DNA of 64,000 bases from Halosolutus halophilus (lineage in GTDB: Archaea > Halobacteriota > Halobacteria > Halobacteriales > Natrialbaceae), in the NCBI RefSeq assembly GCF_022869805.1, contig NZ_CP094974.1:744001-808000 (forward strand), read 5' to 3'. A program made the translations under genes and the position numbers. A model generated the notes under the pieces. That model was not told where the DNA came from. It did not search any database and saw nothing but the letters and a program-made list of their open reading frames with translations. This document shows, piece after piece, positions 54,666-62,931 of the stretch (positions within the stretch are counted from its first letter, which is position 1; each line of letters begins with the position of its first letter).

Positions 54666-55832
54666 ATGGAGATCACAGACGTGACTGCGACGACCGTCGA
54701 CGTACCGCTGATCGAGTTGGACGAGACGCTCGGCATCGGGCCGTATGTGACCAACCACGGCCAGGTCGAGTCGATGGAACGCGTGCTCGTCCGCGTCGAG
54801 ACGGATGCGGGCATCGCTGGCTGGGGGGAAATGCGGACCTTTCTCTCGGCCGAAGCGACGGAATCCGTCCTCGAGGACGGCATTGGGCCACTGATCGAGG
54901 GCCAGTCGCCGTTCGAGGTCGAACGGCTCCGCCGACAGGTGTTCATCGAGTACACCAATATCGAACTGTTTTTCGCCGCTGTCGAGACGGCCTGCTGGGA
55001 TATCGTTGGGAAAGCACTGAACAAGCCCGTGTGCGAGCTGCTCGGTGGCGCGACCGCGCCCGAGCAGACGGAAGCGATGAATGCCGACGCGGCTGACGCG
55101 GAGTCCCGACCCGATCGTGAGGTGGAGTTCGCGTTCTGTCTCGGGATCCTCTCGCCCGAGGAGTCGCGCCGCAAAGCATGCGAAGCGCTCGAGGCTGGCT
55201 TCTCGGTGCTCAAGACGAAAGCCGGCCGCGACTGGCAGCAAGACGTCGCCCGCATTGAGGCGATGCACGACGAGGTTGATGGGCAACTCGAGTTCCGGCT
55301 CGATCCCAACCAAGGATGGACGCTCGATGAAGCCGTTCGCGTCGGCGCTGCGCTCGAAGATTCGGGCATCTATCTCCAGTATATGGAGCAGCCGATTCGT
55401 GTCAACAACCACACCTCCCTCGCAACGCTTCGCCAGCGGTTACGACAACCCATCGCGCCAAACGAGGATACCTACATCCCGAACAACCTCCGGTCGCTCA
55501 TCACGACCGGAGCGATGGACGTCGCTGTCCTGGATCTCACCCCGGCGGGCGGCATCGCTGGCCTCCGCCAGCAGGCGGCCATCGTCGAGGACGCCGGCGT
55601 CCCATATACACATCACTGCGCGTTCGACCTCGGGATTCGAACGGCCGCGATCCTCCATGCTGTCCACGGGCTTCCGGGCTTTTCGCTCCCGCCGGATACG
55701 ACCTACTACGCGTGGGAGGAGGATATCCTCACGGACCCGTTCGAACTCGCCGACGGCCGGATGACCGTCCCGGATGCGCCTGGACTTGGCGTCGACATCG
55801 ATCTAGACACGATCGAGAAGTTCCAGGTGTAA
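54666..55832 (+). CDS. enolase-superfamily (mandelate racemase/muconate lactonizing-type) dehydratase
   Basis: 388 residues from ATG 54666. Acid-base residues are Lys183-Thr-Lys185 (KxK motif). Magnesium ligands are Asp213 (RLDPNQ), Glu241 (MEQPI) and Glu267 (PNEDTY). An Asp290 (AVLDL) and His316/317 (THHCAF) pair, 26 residues apart, mirrors the Asp-His dyad of mandelate racemase. Members abstract the proton next to a carboxylate and many dehydrate sugar acids. In this operon the natural substrate would be an aldonic acid made from the imported sugar, possibly a 2-amino or 2-acetamido acid. The exact specificity cannot be read. Confidence 0.88.
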   Translation: MEITDVTATTVDVPLIELDETLGIGPYVTNHGQVESMERVLVRVETDAGIAGWGEMRTFLSAEATESVLEDGIGPLIEGQSPFEVERLRRQVFIEYTNIELFFAAVETACWDIVGKALNKPVCELLGGATAPEQTEAMNADAADAESRPDREVEFAFCLGILSPEESRRKACEALEAGFSVLKTKAGRDWQQDVARIEAMHDEVDGQLEFRLDPNQGWTLDEAVRVGAALEDSGIYLQYMEQPIRVNNHTSLATLRQRLRQPIAPNEDTYIPNNLRSLITTGAMDVAVLDLTPAGGIAGLRQQAAIVEDAGVPYTHHCAFDLGIRTAAILHAVHGLPGFSLPPDTTYYAWEEDILTDPFELADGRMTVPDAPGLGVDIDLDTIEKFQV

Positions 55833-55956
55833 CGCCTGCCTGCCACGTACTGGGAAACCGCATCGGTGACCTGTCGGGGGATACTGATGCGAATCCAACG
55901 AGTCGACGACGAGACGGAGCCCGTCGGATGCGCGTGATCGACAGTGAGGGAAATCT

Positions 55957-55966
55957 ATTTTATACC
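55957..55966 (+). promoter_or_regulatory. TATA-like box for the SDR gene
   Basis: attttatacc centred about 27 bases before the ATG at 55988. A separate promoter for the second half of the cluster is likely, since the gap from the dehydratase is 155 bases. Confidence 0.5.
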
Positions 55967-55987
55967 TGAAAGAGTATAACAAATCGC

Positions 55988-56830
55988 ATGGTCGAGTTGT
56001 CTTTAGCTGACCGTCCGGCTATCGTTACCGGTGCATCACGAGGGATTGGCCGCCAGATCGCAACGACGTTCGCCGCTGCTGGCGGCGACGTGGCCATCTG
56101 CTCGCGGTCGTACGAGGACGTCGAATCGATCGCTGCACAGATCACGGCCCAACACGACGGGCGCGTTGTCCCCGTCGAATGTGACGTGACGAACGCTGAC
56201 GAGGTTGCGAATCTGGTCGAGACCACGATCGAAGAGTTCGGCGATCTCCGTGTGCTCGTGAACAACGCCGGCGGCTCGGTCGAATCGGCGGATCTCCTCC
56301 ATCGGTGCGACGAAGAGACGTATGAGTGGTTGCTCGAGCTCAACCTGAAGGGGCCGTATCTGCTTGCTCGGGAAGTGCTCCCCGCGATGATCGCTGCGGG
56401 GGGCGGTTCGATGATTCATGTGGGGTCAGTCAACGGCTTATTCGGCATCGGTCTTGCAGGCTACTCCGAGGCGAAGAGCGGACTGCTTGCCCTCTCACGG
56501 AATATTGCGACCCACTACGGCCAGTATGGCATCCGGTCGAACGTCCTCTCCGCCGGGACGATCGAAACACAGAATCGCAAGGATGAGATGGAGAACACCG
56601 AAGAACGAACGGACGAGACCAGCGCTCGCGATCGCTGGCTCGACCAGTATCCGTTAGGTCGGTTCGGTCGCCCGGAGGAGGTCGCAGATACCGCCCTCTT
56701 TCTCGCCACGGAGCGGGCCGGCTTCATCACGGGTGAAAATATCGTCGTCGATGGTGGCCTCACGGTTAGCCTGCCGACCTCGTTCCAAAATGAAATTTAT
56801 CAAGCAAATGATCCGCCCGCCGAGCGATGA
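55988..56830 (+). CDS. short-chain dehydrogenase/reductase
   Basis: 280 residues. The cofactor motif TGASRGIGR is at about residues 15-23 and NNAGG near 91. The catalytic Tyr159 and Lys163 lie in YSEAKSG, with Ser about 12 residues before. The C-terminal PLGRFGRPEEVAD and ITGENIVVDGGL are typical of classical SDRs that oxidise sugars, sugar acids or 3-oxoacyl substrates. Arg in the GASRGIG loop suggests that NADP could be accepted. It overlaps the next gene by four bases. In this cluster it may oxidise the imported amino sugar or a later intermediate. Confidence 0.92.
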   Translation: MVELSLADRPAIVTGASRGIGRQIATTFAAAGGDVAICSRSYEDVESIAAQITAQHDGRVVPVECDVTNADEVANLVETTIEEFGDLRVLVNNAGGSVESADLLHRCDEETYEWLLELNLKGPYLLAREVLPAMIAAGGGSMIHVGSVNGLFGIGLAGYSEAKSGLLALSRNIATHYGQYGIRSNVLSAGTIETQNRKDEMENTEERTDETSARDRWLDQYPLGRFGRPEEVADTALFLATERAGFITGENIVVDGGLTVSLPTSFQNEIYQANDPPAER

Positions 56831-57486
56831 AACGCTGTCGGATCAGTCGGGTCGATGAGCCGGTCCCCCTTACAGGGAAAGTAACGGACACGCCGTGGGA
56901 AGCCGCAGATCCAGTTCGGATACATGAATATCCATGGGGCGTTCCGGGCCCGAAGCGGTCGACAGTTGTCCGATCGGTATACGATGAGGACGCGCTGTAC
57001 CTGCAGTATCGCGCGGACGACGCGATCATCCGTGCAGAGACAGTAGAACTCAACGGGCCAGTCTGGGAAGACAGCTGTGTCGAATTTTTTGCGACAATCG
57101 ACCCCCAGCGTAGACCGCACTACATCAACTTCGAAGTCAACTGTATCGGAGCATTCCGGCTCGGATTCGGCCCAAATCGGCACACCCGGGAACTGATCAC
57201 CGCTGACCAAGCAGCGTCGATTCGGGTCGCATCCTCCCTCGACGAACGTTTAGCGGCGAACTCCGCGGATGACAACCAGTGGTGGGTTGCCGTCGCGCTT
57301 CCGTTCGAGACGCTCGCAACCGTCACCGGGAGTTCGATCTCGCCGAGCGAAGGGACAGTCTGGCAAGGGAATTTTCATCGGCTCGGGCCATGTGAGACCT
57401 CGTTCTTCGCCACATGGTGCCCGGTCAATACACCCGAACCGGATTTCCACCAGTCATCGGCGTTCGGCCAACTCGTCTTCAAGTAA
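56827..57486 (+). CDS. carbohydrate-binding family 9-like protein
   Basis: 219 residues with no signal peptide. VPLTGKVTDTPWEAADPV, LYLQYRADDA and GPVWEDSCVEFFA match the CBM9-like domain found in enzymes and small proteins of carbohydrate loci. NFEVNCIGAFRLGFG and HRLGPCETSFFATWCPV continue the fold. Without a signal it should be cytoplasmic, which is unusual for a polysaccharide-binding module; it may bind or modify an intracellular sugar. Confidence 0.8.
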   Translation: MKRCRISRVDEPVPLTGKVTDTPWEAADPVRIHEYPWGVPGPKRSTVVRSVYDEDALYLQYRADDAIIRAETVELNGPVWEDSCVEFFATIDPQRRPHYINFEVNCIGAFRLGFGPNRHTRELITADQAASIRVASSLDERLAANSADDNQWWVAVALPFETLATVTGSSISPSEGTVWQGNFHRLGPCETSFFATWCPVNTPEPDFHQSSAFGQLVFK

Positions 57487-57533
57487 ACTAGCAAACCGAC
57501 AGATTCAATGGAGAGGTGTGAGATATCGGAACT

Positions 57534-57911
57534 ATGGAAGAGATCGTTACTGATGACGCTCCCGATGCGATCGGACCGTACTCACAAGGGATCAAAGATG
57601 GGAACCGGATCTATGTGTCCGGACAGGGACCGGTTGATCCCGAGACCGGGGAAGTCGTCTCAGAGGATATCAGTGAACAGACCGAACAGACGCTCGAGAA
57701 CATCGCAGCGATCCTGGAAGCCGGCGGCGCGTCCCTCGATGATGTCCTGAAGGCAAACGTATACGTTACCGATATGGATGACTATGACGACGTAAACGAG
57801 GTGTACGCGGAGTACATGACCGACCCGTATCCGGCACGAGCGGCCGTGGAAGTCTCAAGACTTCCAATTGAGATCGGCGTCGAGATCGAAGTCACTGCAC
57901 GCGTCGAGTAG
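57534..57911 (+). CDS. ridA: RidA family imine deaminase
   Basis: 125 residues, the full family length. AIGPYSQGIKDGNRIYVSGQ, LENIAAILEAGGASLDDVLK and PARAAVEVSRLPIEIGVEIE are the diagnostic segments, and the Arg that binds the substrate carboxylate (PARAAVEV) is present. RidA proteins hydrolyse reactive enamines and imines to ketoacids and ammonia. Placing one inside a sugar-acid dehydratase operon suggests that a pathway step generates a 2-imino acid, as dehydration of a 2-amino sugar acid would. Confidence 0.95.
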   Translation: MEEIVTDDAPDAIGPYSQGIKDGNRIYVSGQGPVDPETGEVVSEDISEQTEQTLENIAAILEAGGASLDDVLKANVYVTDMDDYDDVNEVYAEYMTDPYPARAAVEVSRLPIEIGVEIEVTARVE

Positions 57912-58177
57912 GTGGTGAGGCGGTGACGGGGTTTTAGATTCGATCGAAACCGTACTGGAGAGCGGTTTTTGCGTGCTCGTGCCAGAAATCGGTACCGTAC
58001 GGCTTCTCGCTTCCCGAGTAACGGACGTTGATGGCGGAGAGAAACAGTGCCGAATCTGTCTCGGTGGTGCATCGTCGGATCGGACCGGTGGCGTTTGAGC
58101 CACTGAGAGGTGGGAAACCGGCAGGTGAATTTTATTCATCTTCTAATATATAATATATATAGAATTTCAGGAAACAC

Positions 58178-58187
58178 TTATTATAAC
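58178..58187 (+). promoter_or_regulatory. TATA-like box for the GH109-like gene
   Basis: cttattataacc about 30 bases before ATG 58212. A second AT-rich block (taatatataatatatataga) lies 35 bases further upstream. Confidence 0.5.
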
Positions 58188-58211
58188 CAATGTGGACGAT
58201 TGGCATGCGCC

Positions 58212-59624
58212 ATGAATCGACGCAACTATCTGAAAGGAGTCGCAGGCGCTGCTAGTATCGTTACCGTGTCACACACGGGTGCTGCACAGGAATGGAGCGA
58301 CGGTCACCTGCGGGACGGCAAAGAGTTGCCGAATGAGACACCGCCGCGAAAAGGGGAGTCGGTAATCGGGCTCACCGACCAGATCGATACAGTCAACGCG
58401 GGGATCATCGGACTCGGGAACAGAGGCTCCTCGATGACGCAGCTCATCGATGCGATGTACCCGGAGAAGGGCGAAATCCGGGCCATCTGTGACATCCGCG
58501 AAGAGGCCGTCAAGAGCATGTATTCCTGGATCGACGAGGAAGGAGAGAACGACACCGAGAACGTGGCTACATACTCGGGATCGAAAAACAGCTGGAAGAA
58601 GCTGGTACAGCGCGATGATCTCGACCTCGTCTTCGTATTTACGCACCATCAGGCCCATACGCCGATGGCGGAGTATGCTATGAAGAAGGGAAAGCACGTG
58701 GCTGTCGAAGTGCCTGCGGCGACATCGATCAAGGAGTGTTGGACCCTCGTTGAGACCGCTGAGCAGACCCAGCAGCAGTGTATGATGCTGGAGAACGTCT
58801 GTTACTTCGACGAGGAGCTGTGGATTACCAATATGGTTCAGGAAGGCGTGTTCGGTGACCAGTTGAACTACGCCTCTGGGGGATATATTCACAACCTGGT
58901 GTCCCACTACTTCTTCCAGGCGTACTGGAACGACTGGCGGGCGAAGAATCACCTCCAGTACAAGGGCGATCTGTACCCGACTCATGGGCTAGGCCCCATT
59001 GCGTTCTATATGGGACTCAACCGTGGCGATCAAATGGAGTACATTGCGAGCCAGGAGAGTCCGGAGAGCAGGCTGACCCAGCGGGCGCAGGAACTCCCCG
59101 AGGACCACTGGGCTCACGGCATCGATGACTGGGCCAACGGCGACACGACGCGATCGGAGATCATAACGAATCAGGGGCGCCAGATCCACCTCCAGTTCGA
59201 CGTCAAGACCAACCGCGGCTACAGTCGCAAGAACGAACTCGCGGGGTCAGAAGCCTACCACGAAGGCTTCCCGAGCCAGCTGGCCCTCAACAGCGAAGGC
59301 CATGGGTTCGTCGACGACGAGACCTACGATGACTACTATGAGGAGTACCGCCATCCGCTCTGGAAAGAGATGGAAGAGATTGCCGAGGAGTACGGTGGTC
59401 ATGGCGGCGGCGACTTCCTCGAGATCTACCGCTTGTTCGACGCGTTCAACGAGGGGCGCCCCCTCGATATGGACGTCTACGACGCCGCTGCGTGGAGCGC
59501 AGTCCGGCCGTTGTCCGCGATCTCGATCGAACACGGCGGCAAACCGGTGAAGTTCCCTGACTTCACTCGTGGCGCGTGGAAAGAGGACCGCGAACTGCAG
59601 GTCATGGACTTCGATACGATTTGA
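58212..59624 (+). CDS. Tat-exported Gfo/Idh/MocA-family protein, GH109-like
   Basis: 470 residues. MNRRNYLKGVAGAASIVTVS is a Tat signal. The Rossmann motif AGIIGLGNRGSS is near residues 63-74, then AICDIREE. FVFTHHQAHTPMAEYAMKKG and HVAVEVPAATSIKECW are family core. MLENVCYFDEELWITNMV and especially GDLYPTHGLGPIA (His258) match GH109 alpha-N-acetylgalactosaminidases, Tat-exported enzymes that use a bound NAD for oxidation-elimination cleavage. A glucose-fructose oxidoreductase-type role is the alternative. The next gene is a GH20 hexosaminidase, which supports the GH109 reading. Confidence 0.8.
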   Translation: MNRRNYLKGVAGAASIVTVSHTGAAQEWSDGHLRDGKELPNETPPRKGESVIGLTDQIDTVNAGIIGLGNRGSSMTQLIDAMYPEKGEIRAICDIREEAVKSMYSWIDEEGENDTENVATYSGSKNSWKKLVQRDDLDLVFVFTHHQAHTPMAEYAMKKGKHVAVEVPAATSIKECWTLVETAEQTQQQCMMLENVCYFDEELWITNMVQEGVFGDQLNYASGGYIHNLVSHYFFQAYWNDWRAKNHLQYKGDLYPTHGLGPIAFYMGLNRGDQMEYIASQESPESRLTQRAQELPEDHWAHGIDDWANGDTTRSEIITNQGRQIHLQFDVKTNRGYSRKNELAGSEAYHEGFPSQLALNSEGHGFVDDETYDDYYEEYRHPLWKEMEEIAEEYGGHGGGDFLEIYRLFDAFNEGRPLDMDVYDAAAWSAVRPLSAISIEHGGKPVKFPDFTRGAWKEDRELQVMDFDTI

Positions 59625-59629
59625 GGACC

Positions 59630-59643
59630 TGTTCTCCTTTTTG
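59630..59643 (+). terminator. possible poly-T terminator
   Basis: tgttctcctttttgag shortly after the stop of the GH109-like gene. The GH20 gene follows after an AT-rich 150-base gap with its own TATA-like elements, so it is probably transcribed separately. Confidence 0.4.
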
Positions 59644-59771
59644 AGATGCGACGCCGCGCGCCATCATTTATAAAGTAATTAAAGTCATATAAAATAATAC
59701 TATTTGTTATTTATTTATAGTAGTAAATATTACATAACTTTTTAGTAATGAGGTGTGGAATAGCACTTTAT

Positions 59772-61367
59772 ATGTCAAATACTGGCATGGGACGACGCAG
59801 AGCCCTGCAAACGATTGGTGGCATCGGCACCCTCTCATTCGGGATTGGATCCGCTGCAGCACAAGGATCCGGGAGCAGTGACACACGTCGTGTGGAGAAT
59901 ATTGTGCCTATACCGGTCGAAACTGAAGTGACAAGCGCTGGTTACGAGATTACCGACGAGACGGCGATCTACGTCGGTGAGACGCCAGCGACGGATGTTG
60001 CGAAATATCTGGCCAACTTCTTCCGGACACCGACAGGTTACGAACTTCCTATCCGCAAGCGGCCACCTCGAGGGTCGACCGGCGGCATCTCGTTGCGACT
60101 CGCCGGCGCGTCTGATGAGGTCGGTGAGGAGGGGTATCGCTTGCAGGTCAACCCCAGCGGGGTGACGATTCGTGCCAACGCGCCAGCCGGGCTGTTCGCC
60201 GGTGTACAGACACTCCGTCAACTCCTGCCGCCCGCAGTTGAGGCTGACTCGGTACGGGCAGCCGACTGGACCGTACCCGGCGTCCAGATTCGGGATTATC
60301 CACGGTTCGCCTACCGGGGTGCACACTTGGATGTTGCACGGCACTTCTTCGATGTCGATGACGTCAAACAGTACATCGATTATCTCGCCCAGTATAAGGC
60401 GAACCACCTGCATCTACATCTCACTGACGATCAGGGCTGGCGCATTGAGATCGAGAGTTGGCCGAAACTCACCGAGATCGGCGGCTCCACAGAGGTCGGC
60501 GGCGGTGAGGGTGGCTTCTACACCCAAGACGAGTACCGCGAAATCGTTGAGTACGCACACGAACGATTTATTACCGTTGTCCCGGAGATCGACATGCCGG
60601 GGCATACCAATGCGGCGCTGGCCTCGTACGCTGAACTCAACTGCGATGGCGAGCGGGAAGATCTCTACACTGGCACGCAGGTTGGATTCAGTTCACTGTG
60701 TGTTGACAAGGAGATCACCTATGAGTTCGTTGATGATGTGATCCGCGAGGTGGCAGAACTCACACCCGGACCGTACATCCATATTGGCGGCGACGAAGCC
60801 TACGTCATCACCGATGAAGAATATAACTACTTCATGGAACGAGCAATCGACATTGTCCGAGACCATGGAAAACGTCCCCTGGGCTGGCACCAGATCCTCG
60901 GGCCTGATCCGGAAACCGACGTGATTCCCCAGTACTGGTATCCGGGGAGCGAGGCCCCAGAAGTCGCCGAGGCCGCACAGAAGGGGAATGAAATCATCGC
61001 TTCCCCCGCGAGCCGTGCCTACCTCGATATGAAATACCACGAGGACACCGAACTCGGTCTCGACTGGGCAGGGCTCACATCTGTGAGAGAGGCCTACGAC
61101 TGGGATCCTGGGACGTTCATCGAAGGAGTTAACGAGTCATCAATTATGGGTCCTGAGACGGCACTTTGGGCCGAGACCCTAGAGACGCTGGACGACATCG
61201 AGTTCATGCTGTTCCCCAGGTTCCCTGCTATCGCCGAACTTGGATGGTCACCTGATACCAAAACTGACGACTGGGAGTCGTTCCGCGAACGGTTGGCTAC
61301 TCAAGGTCCACGCTGGGATATCCAAGATATCAACTATTACGGATCGTCACAGCTTCCCTGGCCATAA
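59772..61367 (+). CDS. Tat-exported GH20 beta-N-acetylhexosaminidase
   Basis: About 531 residues from ATG 59772; in-frame ATGs at 59748 and 59787 are alternatives. GRRRALQTIGGIGTLSFGIG is a Tat signal. An N-terminal GH20b-type domain (residues about 35-160) precedes the barrel. YRGAHLDVARHFFDVDDVKQ, HLHLHLTDDQGWRIEIESWP and PEIDMPGHTNAALA lead to the catalytic pair Asp341-Glu342 in HIGGDEAY. The Asp orients the 2-acetamido group and the Glu is the general acid, as in substrate-assisted GH20 enzymes. It removes terminal GlcNAc or GalNAc from external glycans, for import by the upstream ABC system. Confidence 0.93.
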   Translation: MSNTGMGRRRALQTIGGIGTLSFGIGSAAAQGSGSSDTRRVENIVPIPVETEVTSAGYEITDETAIYVGETPATDVAKYLANFFRTPTGYELPIRKRPPRGSTGGISLRLAGASDEVGEEGYRLQVNPSGVTIRANAPAGLFAGVQTLRQLLPPAVEADSVRAADWTVPGVQIRDYPRFAYRGAHLDVARHFFDVDDVKQYIDYLAQYKANHLHLHLTDDQGWRIEIESWPKLTEIGGSTEVGGGEGGFYTQDEYREIVEYAHERFITVVPEIDMPGHTNAALASYAELNCDGEREDLYTGTQVGFSSLCVDKEITYEFVDDVIREVAELTPGPYIHIGGDEAYVITDEEYNYFMERAIDIVRDHGKRPLGWHQILGPDPETDVIPQYWYPGSEAPEVAEAAQKGNEIIASPASRAYLDMKYHEDTELGLDWAGLTSVREAYDWDPGTFIEGVNESSIMGPETALWAETLETLDDIEFMLFPRFPAIAELGWSPDTKTDDWESFRERLATQGPRWDIQDINYYGSSQLPWP

Positions 61368-61487
61368 TCCGCACAGAGGTGTATCCGTTAATCTGGTCCA
61401 CGCTCTTCGGAAGCAGATTATTGATCGAACAGAGCTGGTGCTGTGAAAGCGTAGCGGGCAAGGGCGATGCGTCAACATCACCCGACT

Positions 61488-61676
61488 ATGTTCCCAGTTG
61501 AAGTGTTTCGCTCGGAGGCGAGCGCCGCGAACCTGCTCCAGCAGGTTCGCTGGCGCGAGGGCCTCCAGTGCCCGCGCTGCCAGTCTGAATCGGTGATCAA
61601 GTACGGCAGCTATCGAGAGTATCAGCGGTATCGCTGTAAAAATTGTGGACGCACGTTCAGGCGCTGTTCAGATTAG
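61488..61676 (+). pseudogene. IS1595-type transposase N-terminus, truncated
   Basis: About 62 residues with LLQQVRWREGLQCPRCQSES, YGSYREYQRYRCKNCGRTF: the zinc-ribbon start of IS1595-family (ISH4-like) transposases. The frame is cut at GRTF where the IS6 end begins, and the rest of the gene is not found downstream. Confidence 0.8.
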
Positions 61677-62320
61677 AGTTTGAAGGAGTGAGGCGGTAGA
61701 ATTCAGAGTGGTTATGCCAGAATTCGACCGCCTCACCGGAGCTAGCATCGGGATTGAATTAGATTTTGTGGAGCGCGAGCAGACACCGCGTGAGCTGATG
61801 CAGCCGAGTATCCAGCTCCAGCTACGCGGATTATCACTTTCGGATACTGTATCTGTCTTGGAGAGTTTCGGTGTCGAGCGGGCCCGATCCACGATTCATA
61901 ACTGGGTGCAAAAAGCCGATCTACAGCCGGTCGGTGGCAACCAAACGGATCACGTCGCGCTCGACGAAACCGTGATCCATCTCAACGATCAACGCTACTG
62001 GCTGTACGCTGCTATCGATCCAAAACGAACGAATTTCGCCATGCCAGTCTGTTTTCGACGCGGAACGAAGGAGTTACCTCGATCTTTCTCTCCGCACTCA
62101 TCGATTCCGGGTCATGGCTCAAAGCAGCACTCTATCGACACGGACTCCGATTTCGACATGAAAAACACGGAAATCGGAACGCTATCGAACATCTCTTCCA
62201 AAAGATACCACGTCGTATCTCTCAATTTGGAAACTACTTCAGAAATGCCGATCCAACAACCGCTGAAACATGGTTGCAGAGCTACGCATACTGCTGGAAC
62301 CAACTCATCTGAACAATGCC
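61660..62320 (+). mobile_element. IS6-family element, internally deleted
   Basis: The left end ggcgctgttcagat at 61660 and, in reverse, ggcattgttcagat at 62320 are imperfect inverted repeats. The 660-base element contains a broken transposase. It has inserted into, or recombined with, the IS1595 fragment. Confidence 0.65.
61714..62312 (+). pseudogene. IS6-family transposase, frameshifted and deleted
   Basis: The N-terminal part reads MPEFDRLTGASIGIELDFVE and TIHNWVQKADLQPVGGNQTD, then DHVALDETVIHLNDQRYWLY with the first catalytic Asp. After about 62060 the frame changes and the family C-terminus resumes as SGSWLKAALYRHGLRFRHEK, HGNRNAIEHLFQKIPRRISQ and ADPTTAETWLQSYAYCWNQL to the stop at 62312. 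The segment with the second catalytic Asp (FLVDGA) is missing. A more decayed copy of the C-terminal part is at 23560-23745. Confidence 0.82.
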
Positions 62321-62366
62321 TCGTAGTACCACAACGTTCATTCCGGTTGGGCAAGCCCCTCACTAC

Positions 62367-62654
62367 GTGCAGATCAGCGTCATCGGGAGCGGCTACGTGG
62401 AGACGACGATCGCGGCCTGTGTCGCGGAGGTTGGGCACGAGGTGACCGCGATTGACATCGACCCGGGGTACGTCGAGAACCCGATCCCCGAGGCCGTCTA
62501 CGTCCACGATACGTGTGCCGATACGTCGGCGTTCGAAGCCGCGACCGGCTGGGCACCCGCGATCGACTTCGAAGAAGGACTTCGACGCGTCTGTGCACAG
62601 TACACTGACGCCACAGCGGAGACAGAAGCCGCGGCAGAGTCGTCGTCCCAGTAA
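62367..62654 (+). pseudogene. chimeric relic: UDP-glucose dehydrogenase start joined to epimerase tail
   Basis: The frame begins VQISVIGSGYVETTIAACVA EVGHEVTAIDID, the first 33 residues of UDP-glucose/GDP-mannose dehydrogenase (GSGYVGTT Rossmann motif, with a Gly to Glu change). It then runs without a break into YVENPIPEAVYVHDTCADTS and EEGLRRVCAQYT, an epimerase C-terminus. The join at DIDPGY is in frame, so a 95-residue hybrid could be made, but neither active site is complete. The tail has extra EAAAESSS residues compared with copy A. Confidence 0.75.
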
Positions 62655-62797
62655 TCCGAGCAGCGCACGTTCTCCGGACTGCTTTGCGTGGGCACGTGCT
62701 GTGGCTCTCAGCCGGTGAATTCAGCCTCGAAAGGAGGGCGATCCATGGCGGCCCAGAAAACGACACCACGGGCTTTGTTGAAAGCTCATCCTTCAGA
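62467..62797 (+). repeat. repeat copy C: epimerase tail plus conserved 3' flank
   Basis: Nearly identical to 24228-24546, including about 130 non-coding bases after the stop (taatccgagcagcgcacgtt onward), and ends at an IS5-like terminus (ggctttgttgaaagctcatc, 62771-62790). Confidence 0.75.
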
Positions 62798-62931
62798 TGT
62801 GTTTTTGACTGAAACAACTGTTATGTAGATGTGCGAATGGAACATAGGTTGACGATTTTCAAACTCGAATTCAGTATCTCGATATAGTTGAAAACAGAAT
62901 ATTTACGTCGACAATATTTTGATGTAGTCGT

